Shown here one piece after another: positions 15,720 through 22,464 of a stretch of DNA of 22,464 nucleotides (position 1 is its first letter; each line of letters opens with the position of its first letter). The translations under genes and the position numbers were made by a program. This DNA comes from DATDCV01 sp036524155 (GTDB lineage Bacteria > Verrucomicrobiota > Verrucomicrobiia > Limisphaerales > UBA8199). The stretch lies in contig DATDCV010000435.1 in the NCBI GenBank assembly GCA_036524155.1, forward strand, positions 1-22,464, written 5' to 3'. The notes beneath the pieces were generated by a model. That model did no database searches. It was not told the origin of the DNA and worked only from the letters and a program-made list of their open reading frames with translations.

Positions 15720-17411
15720 ATGCCATCATCAAGCCCAACCGTCATTGGACATATCGTTGACGTTCAGGGAAATCTTCTCGCTGCCACACTGGTTGAGGAC
15801 GAGCAAGGCCGGACGCCTACCATAACAATCGGGGACGAAGACATCCTCGTCGGACAGCTCGGCTCATACGTCGCTATCCGGCAAAACGACGTCCACATTA
15901 TCGCAATGCTCACGAGGATGACTGAACAAGAAGAATTGGCGTCATCCCTGATTGAGACCCCAGGCGCCGCCGCCGCTCGGCTTCCCTTCGCGAAGCGCAT
16001 CGCCCGCCTCACACCAGTGGGCTCCATTGGTCCTGATGGCCTGTTCGACCGAGGGGTCGGCAGGTATCCAACGACAGGCGCTGAGGTTCACGCAATCGGA
16101 GCAGCGGACATCGCCAAGATGTTCGACAGGTTTCAGTCCAAGGGCTTCGCCGTTGGCACAGTAGTCACCCACCCAGGCCAGAAGGTATGCTTCGACCCCT
16201 CCAACCTCTTCGCGCGCCACTTCGCCATCCTGGGGCAGACAGGTTCAGGCAAGTCATGGACCGTCGCCTCCCTCGTGCAAACGGCAGTGGCCGTAATGCC
16301 AAAAGCCCACATCATCCTACTCGACCTCCACGGAGAGTACTGCTGGAAGCGCGTCGACGGTACCCGCCACTACGCCTTCGCTGACGCGACCGTCCGGCAT
16401 GTTGACGCCAGAGAGCTAGAGGTCCCTTATTGGCTCATGACCTACGCAGAACTATGCGACCTCCTCGTCGAACGCAGCGAGAGAGAGGCAACCAACCAGA
16501 CTGCCTTTTTCCGCGACTGCCTGCTCGAAGCACGCCAAACCGACAACAACGCCGCCGAGCCCCAGCTTCGGCTTAATAGAATCACCGTCGACACCCCCAT
16601 TCATTTCTCCATGGACGCCGTCCTAGCCAAGGTGCGCGCCAAGAACACGGAGAGAGTTGGGAACAGGCAAGGCCCAATGTTCGGAGACTTCGATCGATTC
16701 CTCATGCGCATCGAAAGCAAGTTGAACGACCAGCGTTACGACTTCCTCCTTAAACCAAGGATCCGCAACACCTCCGACTCCCTGTCCGCCCTTCTCCGCG
16801 ACTTCGTCGGCCTAGGGTCCAAGAAAGCAGCGGTCACGGTGATCGATCTCAGCCCCGTCCCATTCGATGTCAGGCCGACCGTCGCCGCGCAGATCGGCCG
16901 CCTCGCCTTTGAGTTCAATTATTGGAATCCAAAATACCGAGACTTTCCCATACTCCTTATGTGCGAAGAGGCACACGCCTACATCCCCCGTGCCAGCGAG
17001 ACCCAGTTTGCAGGATCACGCAAGTCAATGGAGCGCATCGCCAAAGAGGGGCGGAAATACGGTGTAGGATTAGCAGTCATCAGCCAGAGGCCACACGAAG
17101 TTTCCGACACAGTCCTAGCCCAATGCGGCACGTTTATCTGTCTTCGGATCACGAACCCCGATGATCAAACGTACGTCCGCAGCCTCGTCCCCGAGAGCGA
17201 AGGTGACCTCGTTACGGTCCTCGCAGGTCTCGGTCGCGGGGAGGCACTCGTCCTCGGGGAAGCGGTCCCGCTACCCACACGCCTGCAGTTCCATCGCCCC
17301 CAACCCACGCCAAACAGCGACGACGTAGACTTCTACGAAAAATGGAGGAATGGCCCGGACGATCTAGACGTCGACGCGATAGTCAAGCGCTGGCGCACCC
17401 AAGAGCGCTAG
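15720..17411 (+). CDS. herA: HerA-family hexameric ATPase of a SIR2-HerA anti-phage system
   Basis: A 563-residue HerA/FtsK-superfamily ATPase. Residues ~8-70 form the N-terminal HAS-barrel (IGHIVDVQGNLL, GSYVAI). Walker A is GQTGSGKS at 172-179, followed by LLDLHGEY at 200-207. Walker B is ILLMCEEAH at 411-419, with E416/E417. AVISQRPHEVSDTVLAQC (452-469) and LRITNPDDQ (475-483) are the family's sensor and arginine region. Full length and motifs suggest an active motor. In characterised SIR2-HerA pairs the HerA hexamer binds SIR2 oligomers and controls NADase or DNA-processing activity. Archaeal-type HerA normally travels with NurA; no nurA is present, and the SIR2 gene takes its place. The ATG at 15720 is 3 nt after the sir2 stop. 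Codon usage is C-ending and resembles that of sir2. Confidence 0.9.
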   Translation: MPSSSPTVIGHIVDVQGNLLAATLVEDEQGRTPTITIGDEDILVGQLGSYVAIRQNDVHIIAMLTRMTEQEELASSLIETPGAAAARLPFAKRIARLTPVGSIGPDGLFDRGVGRYPTTGAEVHAIGAADIAKMFDRFQSKGFAVGTVVTHPGQKVCFDPSNLFARHFAILGQTGSGKSWTVASLVQTAVAVMPKAHIILLDLHGEYCWKRVDGTRHYAFADATVRHVDARELEVPYWLMTYAELCDLLVERSEREATNQTAFFRDCLLEARQTDNNAAEPQLRLNRITVDTPIHFSMDAVLAKVRAKNTERVGNRQGPMFGDFDRFLMRIESKLNDQRYDFLLKPRIRNTSDSLSALLRDFVGLGSKKAAVTVIDLSPVPFDVRPTVAAQIGRLAFEFNYWNPKYRDFPILLMCEEAHAYIPRASETQFAGSRKSMERIAKEGRKYGVGLAVISQRPHEVSDTVLAQCGTFICLRITNPDDQTYVRSLVPESEGDLVTVLAGLGRGEALVLGEAVPLPTRLQFHRPQPTPNSDDVDFYEKWRNGPDDLDVDAIVKRWRTQER

Positions 17412-17546
17412 GCGCCCGCACAGGTACCGCAAAAAAAACCATGCCCCCCACCACTATGACCGACCACGTCGTCGAGGGCCTCGGGCGGCTTTGCGACCAC
17501 TTCCGAACCAGCCGCAAGGAAGGTCGCGGACTGGCGGACGGATCCC

Positions 17547-17586
17547 TACCGAAATCATCGCTACCCGTTACCCCATCGAGTCCGTC
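17547..17586 (+). pseudogene. fragment of a phage gp6-like connector gene
   Basis: These 40 nt match 18356-18395 of the intact connector gene at 37 of 40 positions, and both read TEIIATRYPIESV in frame. The three differences are all third-position and synonymous (GAA/GAG, GCT/GCC, CCC/CCA). No similarity extends on either side by eye, so this is a broken copy of a homologous gene. It lies 136 nt after the herA stop. The surrounding gap 17412-17657 is otherwise without a recognisable gene. Confidence 0.7.
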
Positions 17587-17657
17587 TGTGCCCGTGGCCG
17601 CCCTCGTGCGCCTCGCAGTGCCATCACCCTCAACCGCAGCCTCCGCCACCCCGCCAC

Positions 17658-17861
17658 TCACCTATCAAGCGGCACGCTGAAATTACGCCCGCAGTCGCCG
17701 AAGTCGTGGAAAATGTCAGCCGGACAGCCAATAACTGCCAGCAGTCGCACGGCCTCCCGCACACTTCTCAGCCGTCGTGCCGCGTTTGGGTCTGTGGTCC
17801 AGGATATGCCATCACCAGCCAGAAAGAGCCCGGTTGCCCTCTGTCGCAGTAATATGCGCAT
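17658..17861 (-). CDS. small conserved-type protein, 67 residues
   Basis: The reverse strand encodes 67 residues starting MRILLRQRATGLFLAGDGIS, followed by WTTDPNAARR and a region rich in Leu, Ala and Val. The pattern LLRxxxTGLFxxGxxxWTxDPxxA is one I associate with short uncharacterised proteins frequent in Acidobacteriota and Verrucomicrobiota, so a real gene is likely. This is recalled from memory, not searched. There is no signal peptide or membrane segment. An in-frame ATG three codons upstream (17870) is an alternative start. It is convergent with herA and lies within the repeat-flanked island, so it may be cargo. Function is unknown. Confidence 0.5.
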   Translation of the reverse strand: MRILLRQRATGLFLAGDGISWTTDPNAARRLRSVREAVRLLAVIGCPADIFHDFGDCGRNFSVPLDR

Positions 17862-17995
17862 CGCTCGCACACTCGGAATAGCACCTTGCGATCCAAAGCT
17901 GAAGTGCCACGGCCACCCCTTTTGGAGCCCCCTACCTGCTTACCCCGGAGTCACCTATGTATTTCGCCAGATTTCCCATTCCTGCGAAGCATCCC

Positions 17996-18068
17996 CAGCA
18001 CCCCGCCAATTCTCCGCTGTGTTCTCCTTTAGCCTTTAGCCTTCAGCCTTTAGCCTTTCCTCCCGCCC
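17996..18068 (+). repeat. right copy of the direct repeat flanking the SIR2-HerA island
   Basis: This copy starts CAGCACCCCGCC and ends TTTCCTCCCGCC. It shares the 32-nt perfect core (18012-18043) with 14108-14139. It has two additional heptamer-like units (AGCCTTC, AGCCTTT) relative to the left copy. The repeat-to-repeat distance is about 3.9 kb. The DNA from 17862 to 17995 shows no gene I can support. Confidence 0.85.
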
Positions 18069-18071
18069 CGC

Positions 18072-18175
18072 TCACTAATTCACTAATTCACCAGTCGATC
18101 CATCCCCCACTCCCCCGCCGCTTCAACGCTTTAACGCTTTAACGCTTCAACCCTTCAACCCTTCAACCCTCCAAC
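18072..18175 (+). repeat. 8-bp tandem repeats directly before the connector gene
   Basis: TCACTAAT occurs twice plus a partial unit at 18072-18091. Seven units of an 8-mer (GCTTCAAC, GCTTTAAC twice, GCTTCAAC, CCTTCAAC twice, CCTCCAAC) fill 18120-18175. The array ends 7 nt before the ATG at 18183, so it occupies the place of the ribosome-binding site; no Shine-Dalgarno sequence is left. Confidence 0.85.
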
Positions 18176-18182
18176 CCCCCTC

Positions 18183-18782
18183 ATGCTTACTCAATTAGCC
18201 ACCGTCAAATCCCGCCTCGGCATCCTCGAAACCGACACCCAGTACGACGCTCTCCTCACCACCGCCATCAAAGCCATCTCCGCCCGTTTCGACAGAGAAA
18301 CCCGCCGCACACTCGCCCGCCAGGTCGACGCCGCCCAGGAGTTCTTCCCCGACGATACCGAGATCATCGCCACCCGTTACCCAATCGAGTCCGTCACAAA
18401 ATTCGAGCTCAAAACCGACGAAACTGAAGGTTGGGTTGAACAAGCCGGCATCAAGCACCTCGTTCGCCACGCCTGCATCATCTCTCTGCCTTCCCCTTTA
18501 GCCTTTAGCCTTCAGCCCTTAGCCTTTCCCGCCAGCGCTCGCGTTACCTACACCGGCGGCTACGTCCTCCCCGGCACCACACCAGGCACCGGCCAAACCG
18601 CGCTCCCCGACGACCTCGAACAAGCCGCCGTCGAACAAGTCGCCTTTTGGTTCCAGAAGCGCGATCACCAGGGCATCCGTACCTCCTGGCCCTACAACGG
18701 TGAGTACAAACAATACGCCAGTCTCGACCTCCTCCCCCCGGTTGCCGCTGTCCTGCAGTCTTACGAGCGAATCTCAATCTGA
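18183..18782 (+). CDS. phage gp6-like head-tail connector protein
   Basis: A 199-residue protein with the layout of gp6-like connector or adaptor proteins (Phage_connect_1 group). It has an N-terminal helical part (LTQLATVKSRLGI, YDALLTTAIKAISARFDRETRR), the strand TEIIATRYPIESV (59-71), VTYTGGYVLPG (121-131) and a C-terminal helical part LPDDLEQAAVEQVAFWFQKRDHQGI. Such proteins form the ring between portal and tail in siphoviruses. No terminase, portal, capsid or tail gene is adjacent, so this is an orphan remnant or a recruited gene. Residues ~104-117 (SPLAFSLQPLAFPA) are encoded by an AGCCTTT heptamer array that seems to have inserted in frame. The start has no Shine-Dalgarno site because an 8-mer array lies before it, so expression is doubtful. 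Confidence 0.78.
   Translation: MLTQLATVKSRLGILETDTQYDALLTTAIKAISARFDRETRRTLARQVDAAQEFFPDDTEIIATRYPIESVTKFELKTDETEGWVEQAGIKHLVRHACIISLPSPLAFSLQPLAFPASARVTYTGGYVLPGTTPGTGQTALPDDLEQAAVEQVAFWFQKRDHQGIRTSWPYNGEYKQYASLDLLPPVAAVLQSYERISI
18495..18533 (+). repeat. AGCCTTT heptamer array inside the connector gene
   Basis: CCTTTAGCCTTTAGCCTTC, then AGCCCTTAGCCTTTCC and CGCC, is nearly the same as the heptamer part of the right flanking repeat (18027-18067). It shares the order AGCCTTT, AGCCTTC, AGCC(C/T)TT, AGCCTTTCC, differing by one substitution and a 3-nt loss. It is read in frame as PLAFSLQPLAF. Confidence 0.85.
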
Positions 18783-18898
18783 CAACAGAACCCACCGCAA
18801 ACGCCGATCTTCCTTTGAAATCTCAAATCCTCATCACACAGAGGCGCGGTTGTTTCGCTCTTGCCCGTATCCGGACGGTGCTTCTAATCTCATCTTTC

Positions 18899-20710
18899 AT
18901 GAACCGGAACCTCTGTTGCTGCCTGCTCTCAATCCTCGCGGTCCTTCCCATCCCCTCAGCCGCTGAATCGGGTTTCCGCAACTTCATCGCCGTTCAAGGC
19001 AACCAGCTTATGGACGGCGACAAGCCGTTCCGGTTCATCTCCTTCAACATCCCGAACCTGACGTACACCGAGGATGACATGCGGTTTGATCATCCGGTGA
19101 ATTTCCGACTGCCGTCGCAGTACGAAATCGATGACGCGCTGGGCACAATCCAGCAAATGGGTGGCCGCGTCGCGCGGACGTACGTTTTGTCCGTGCGCAA
19201 GACCAATGACCCGCCGGATTTGCCGCGGCACATTCTCGGGCCGGCCCAACTCAGCGAGGACGCGATGAGTGTCCTGGATCGCGTGCTGGAAACGGCCAAC
19301 CGGCGGGGCATTCGGTTGATCCTTCCGTTTTTGGATCAAAACAGTTGGTGGGGTGGCATCGACGATTTCGCCGCCTTTCAGGGCAAGAGCAAAAAGGAAT
19401 TTTTCACCGACCCACAGGTAAAGGCTGATTACAAACGCCTGGTGCAGGTGGTTCTCAACCGGGTGAACACTCGCACGGGCGTGAAATACATGGATGACAA
19501 GGCCGTGCTGGCATGGGAGCTGGGCAACGAACTTCAATCGCCAAAAGAATGGGTGAGCGAAATGGCCACCTACATCAAGCAACTGGACCCAAAACACCTT
19601 GTCGCTGAAAGCTACTTCACTGACCCGAACAACGCCGGCGTCGATATCGTGCAGGATCACCTGTACCAGGGCGATCCGGTGAAAATGCTGCAACAGATTC
19701 GGGGCAGCGTGGAGCAAGCCAAGGGCCGCAAGGTGTACATGGTCGGCGAGTTCGGCTTTATCACTACCGAGGGCATGCGGGCGATCATCGACCATATCAT
19801 GCAAGACCGGGCGATCGCTGGTGGCCTCATTTGGTCGCTGCGGTTCCACGACCAGGATGGCGGCTATTACTGGCACCATGAGCCGTTCGGCGGCGATTTT
19901 TTCAAAGCCTATCATTGGCCCGGCGGGCCGACCGGCGCGCCTTACGACGAACCGCGTTTCATGGCGATGGTCCGGCAGAAGGCGTTCGCGATCCAGGGCA
20001 AATCCGCCCCGAAGCTCGGAGCGCCTCAAGCGCCCAAGTTGTTGAATGTCACCGACGGCGGCATGGTCTCCTGGCGTGGCTCAACCGGCGCTACCGGCTA
20101 CGACCTGCTGCGTAGAAACAAATCCGGCGGCGGGTGGCAGACTGTCGCTTTCAACCTGTCGGACGACGCCGTCCAGTATCATCCGCTCGCAGTAGACGAG
20201 TCCGCTGTCCCGGGCCAGAGCTATTGGTATCGCCTTTTGGCCCGCAATCCAGCCGGTGTCTCCAGGCCCTCCAACACTTATGGACCGGTTGATATCAGGT
20301 GCCGGACCTTGGTTGATGAGTTTTCAAACTTATCGCGGACCTATCGGAAAGGTGGAAGCCTGGAGCTAAAGTCGAATGATGCGCGCAATTACAAAGAGGA
20401 TTGTCATCGAATCCTTGGCGGCGCCAGCGCGTGGGTGGCGTACCACGTTCCAGGGCGCATGGTGTCGGCCCGGGTTTACGCTTTCGGCGAACGAGGCGAA
20501 CCGGTGCTGGAATTCCGTTCCGGATCGGAAGGAGGGCAGGGGAGTGTCATTCCCGCAAAGACGCAGGACTTTTTCGCGGGTAAGGACATGTACAACTTTC
20601 GCCTACCGCGTCTTTATACGATTGATGCTTTATCCGGTGCCAACTCCGACCTCTTGATCGAGTTCAAAAATGAGACGCAAATCGGGCGCGTTGAGATCGA
20701 GTACGAGTGA
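18899..20710 (+). CDS. secreted GH5-like glycoside hydrolase (mannanase type) with C-terminal beta domains
   Basis: A 603-residue protein from the ATG at 18899. An earlier in-frame ATG at 18815 would place 28 residues before the signal peptide. The signal is MNRNLCCCLLSILAVLPIPSAA. Residues ~25-365 form a GH5/clan GH-A TIM barrel: FISFNIPNL (47-55), MGGRVARTYVLSVR (87-100), LILPFLDQNSWWGG (140-153), LAWELGNELQSP (204-215) with acid/base E211, and YMVGEFGF (280-287) with nucleophile E284. The bulky WSLRFHDQDGGYYWHHE loop (312-328) suits a polysaccharide cleft. Residues ~375-465 form a fibronectin-III-like domain, and ~470-603 a beta-rich region resembling a carbohydrate-binding module. Endo-beta-mannanase is the closest named activity; a related beta-glycanase is possible. 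It is exported and lies 116 nt past the phage connector gene. Confidence 0.85.
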   Translation: MNRNLCCCLLSILAVLPIPSAAESGFRNFIAVQGNQLMDGDKPFRFISFNIPNLTYTEDDMRFDHPVNFRLPSQYEIDDALGTIQQMGGRVARTYVLSVRKTNDPPDLPRHILGPAQLSEDAMSVLDRVLETANRRGIRLILPFLDQNSWWGGIDDFAAFQGKSKKEFFTDPQVKADYKRLVQVVLNRVNTRTGVKYMDDKAVLAWELGNELQSPKEWVSEMATYIKQLDPKHLVAESYFTDPNNAGVDIVQDHLYQGDPVKMLQQIRGSVEQAKGRKVYMVGEFGFITTEGMRAIIDHIMQDRAIAGGLIWSLRFHDQDGGYYWHHEPFGGDFFKAYHWPGGPTGAPYDEPRFMAMVRQKAFAIQGKSAPKLGAPQAPKLLNVTDGGMVSWRGSTGATGYDLLRRNKSGGGWQTVAFNLSDDAVQYHPLAVDESAVPGQSYWYRLLARNPAGVSRPSNTYGPVDIRCRTLVDEFSNLSRTYRKGGSLELKSNDARNYKEDCHRILGGASAWVAYHVPGRMVSARVYAFGERGEPVLEFRSGSEGGQGSVIPAKTQDFFAGKDMYNFRLPRLYTIDALSGANSDLLIEFKNETQIGRVEIEYE

Positions 20711-20719
20711 CACCTCCTC

Positions 20720-20757
20720 GGCCAGAGCCAGGGAGCGGCTAACCGGTTCTCCTGGCC
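20720..20757 (+). terminator. weak candidate terminator after the GH5-like gene
   Basis: GGCCAGAG at 20720-20727 can pair with CTCCTGGCC at 20749-20757 (one bulged C), followed by only three T. It lies 9 nt past the GH5-like stop, in the convergent gap to the oxidoreductase gene. The remaining gap to 20855 shows only a 5-bp hairpin at about 20840. Confidence 0.3.
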
Positions 20758-20855
20758 TTTGGACAACTTCGGCGATTGTCTTCCCGACAACAGGCGGCAC
20801 GAGGGAGAAGGGAAAAGAACAGATTCAAGCGGGACACCTCTCCTGCGGGAGAACT

Positions 20856-22226
20856 TTATATGAAAGTATAGTCGTAAGGCTTCCGCATCTCGCGCTCGAC
20901 GTATTGGTTGGCTTCCGCAGCATTCTCGCCCACGAATTTCTCGCTGTTCGAGTCCCATTCCAGTTTGAGGCCAGTCCGCAGTGCGATGGCGCCGAGATGG
21001 CAAACCGTCGCAGAGCGATGACCGGTCTCGGCGTCGGCGACCGGCGGTTTGCGGGAGCGGACACAATCGAAGAAGTTGGCCATGTGGTCGTCGCTCGTAT
21101 AGAGGCGTTGCGCGGTATCGGGAAGCGGCGTGTCGATGAGCGACCGGTCGCTGGCGCGGAGGTTGCCCCGGTTCACCCAGATCCAGCCGGCTGCTCCCTC
21201 AAAGCGCACCCCATTGCGTTGTCCGTCCGGGTCTTCGACGCCGCCGAAGATATTGTCGGCTTTGGTGCTTTTGGCGTTGTGGATGACGCCATTTGAGTAA
21301 GTGAATTTGACGTCGTATTCGCTGATGGCGGTGTAACCGCCAGGGATGGGCTGGGCGAGAACCTTGGCCTCGATAAATTGAGGTCCGGGGAGACCGATTG
21401 CCCAACGCGCGATGTCGTTATGGTGCGCGCCCCAGTCAGTCATGGTGCCGCCGGAATAATCATACCAGTAGCGGAAGGTGGTGTGGCAGCGTTGCGGGAC
21501 GTAATCAACTTTCGGCGCCTGTCCAAGATAGAAATCCCAGTTTAGACCGGCAGGTACTGGAACGGCCGGGAAGGGGCCCGCGCGCAGGCCGGCGGGCAGC
21601 CAGGCGGTGATTTGTTTCAATCGACCGAGGCGGCCGTTGCGCACCAGCTCGCATGCGAGGCGGAAACGGGGATCGCTTCGCTGCTGGCTGCCGGTTTGGA
21701 GTACAGTCTGATTTTTCCGAACCTCCTTCACGAGGCGCTTGCCTTCGTCGATCGTCAGAGTGAGCGGCTTCTCTCCGTACACATCTTTCCCAGCCCGGGT
21801 GGCGGCCAGGCTCACCAGCGTGTGCCAGTGGTCGGGGGTAGCAGTGATGACGACGTGAATATCCTGCCGCTCCATGACCTTCCGGAAGTCGTCATACCTG
21901 GCGGGCGCCTTGCCGTCCTTTGTGAACTGCTTCGCGGCCTCGTTAAGGTGCTGCTCGTCCACGTCGCAGACTGCCAGAATCTCGCCAAACCGACGGGCGT
22001 TACCGGCGTCGCCACGACCCATGCCGCCGCAGCCGACGAGGGCAATCCCCGGGCGATCGTTGGGGGGAAGCGCAGGGCGCTGGGTTGCAGCTTCGGCTTC
22101 ACGTTCGAGGAACCAGAGAGGCAGGCCGGTGGTCGCGGCCGCCAACGAACAGGATCTTAAGAAAGTCCGGCGGGAGATATAAAAATGCTTTGCTTCCATA
22201 TATGGAGTCTCGGAGGTCAGAGCCAT
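20856..22226 (-). CDS. Tat-exported Gfo/Idh/MocA-family oxidoreductase
   Basis: A 456-residue protein with a twin-arginine signal (YISRRTFLRSCSLAAA at 16-31), typical of the exported Gfo/Idh/MocA enzymes abundant in Planctomycetota and Verrucomicrobiota. The NAD(P)-binding Rossmann motif is VGCGGMGRGD (64-73), followed by AVCDVDE (85-91), ITATPDHWH (127-135) and the family EKPLTLT at 152-158 with catalytic K153. The substrate-side motif DWGAHHNDIARW is at 264-275. The C-terminal alpha/beta half is complete to YDYTFI. Members oxidise, reduce or dehydrate sugars and inositols, or act as NAD-dependent glycoside-cleaving enzymes. An ATG nine codons downstream (22199) is an equally plausible start. 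It converges on the GH5-like gene and could process sugars that enzyme releases, but there is no co-transcription. Confidence 0.88.
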   Translation of the reverse strand: MALTSETPYMEAKHFYISRRTFLRSCSLAAATTGLPLWFLEREAEAATQRPALPPNDRPGIALVGCGGMGRGDAGNARRFGEILAVCDVDEQHLNEAAKQFTKDGKAPARYDDFRKVMERQDIHVVITATPDHWHTLVSLAATRAGKDVYGEKPLTLTIDEGKRLVKEVRKNQTVLQTGSQQRSDPRFRLACELVRNGRLGRLKQITAWLPAGLRAGPFPAVPVPAGLNWDFYLGQAPKVDYVPQRCHTTFRYWYDYSGGTMTDWGAHHNDIARWAIGLPGPQFIEAKVLAQPIPGGYTAISEYDVKFTYSNGVIHNAKSTKADNIFGGVEDPDGQRNGVRFEGAAGWIWVNRGNLRASDRSLIDTPLPDTAQRLYTSDDHMANFFDCVRSRKPPVADAETGHRSATVCHLGAIALRTGLKLEWDSNSEKFVGENAAEANQYVEREMRKPYDYTFI

Positions 22227-22464
22227 GTTGAACCAATCTTACAATGCGGGCTTGGAATGCGAAGCATGAAAGTGAATCCCCCCGGGTTATAGTCGGACTG
22301 CGGCCTCGTCGCCTTTACAATTCCAGACTGGGCTGCTATGGCCTGCCTTATTTCTGCTCTGGCTCTTTGGAGGATAATCCGGAATCAGGGCCATCCCTAA
22401 GGCTCCGTTTCCCAAGAGTTGTTCGACGCCAGGAAAGGGGCATTTCGGGTCCAAAATCGGGGGC
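22227..22464. other. non-coding sequence at the right edge
   Basis: This 238-nt stretch lies upstream of the oxidoreductase gene and must hold its promoter. I see no ORF of note, no RNA gene, and no clear -35/-10 pair on the reverse strand. Confidence 0.4.

Noticed and set aside
15720..17411. HerA considered as the housekeeping DNA-end resection helicase (HerA-NurA).
   Set aside because: No nurA, mre11 or rad50 gene is adjacent, and the partner gene 3 nt upstream is a SIR2-type effector.
18120..18175. 8-mer array considered as phage-origin iterons.
   Set aside because: Units are C/T-biased slippage-like repeats, with no replication initiator gene or AT-rich unwinding region nearby.
18956..20029. 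A 357-codon reverse frame opposite the GH5-like gene.
   Set aside because: The plus strand carries clear GH5 motifs and a signal peptide; the reverse frame shows no family pattern.

Overview
The window looks like a chromosomal piece from a GC-rich, free-living Verrucomicrobiota bacterium (Pedosphaera/Limisphaerales-like; Planctomycetota is the main alternative). This is an inference from gene content: secreted quinoprotein-like beta-propellers, GH172 and DUF4832 glycoside hydrolase-type proteins, Tat-exported Gfo/Idh/MocA and xylose-isomerase-like proteins, FHA/zinc-finger membrane proteins, a giant secreted repeat protein, and weak or absent Shine-Dalgarno sites before most genes. I saw no rRNA, tRNA or CRISPR array.

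Layout. (1) 1-1522, minus strand: two tandem paralogous FHA-domain genes, one cut by the window edge. (2) 1633-7617, plus strand: a secreted PQQ-like beta-propeller protein, a small zinc-ribbon protein, then a carbohydrate group of a GH172-type hydrolase, a Tat-exported TIM-barrel sugar isomerase/epimerase-like protein and a DUF4832 TIM-barrel protein. (3) 7675-12746, minus strand: a small membrane protein and a 1538-residue secreted protein built mainly of eleven ~108-residue beta-sandwich repeats, closed by a strong terminator. (4) 13219-18782, plus strand and markedly C-rich: a stand-alone receiver protein, a 50-residue lipoprotein, then an accessory island. (5) 18899-22226: a secreted GH5-like glycosidase (plus) and a Tat-exported Gfo/Idh/MocA oxidoreductase (minus), convergent.

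The accessory island is the most interesting part. A two-gene SIR2-HerA module (14682-17411, 3 nt between the genes) matches the known anti-phage SIR2-HerA (Nezha) architecture: a SIR2-type NAD-consuming effector plus a HerA-type hexameric ATPase. It lies between two copies of a ~60-70 bp direct repeat (14092-14150 and 17996-18068) that share a perfect 32-nt core. Right next to it are an intact phage gp6-like head-tail connector gene (18183-18782) and a 40-bp broken copy of the same gene (17547-17586) whose three differences are all synonymous. The defence genes therefore seem to sit inside the debris of a duplicated phage structural locus. The same area is full of 7- and 8-bp tandem repeats, and one heptamer array has entered the connector gene without breaking its frame.

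The flanks read as a polysaccharide-degrading lifestyle: GH5 and GH172/DUF4832 enzymes would cleave exported or environmental glycans, and the Tat-exported isomerase-like and oxidoreductase proteins would process sugars in the periplasm. That linkage is inferred from families and gene proximity only.
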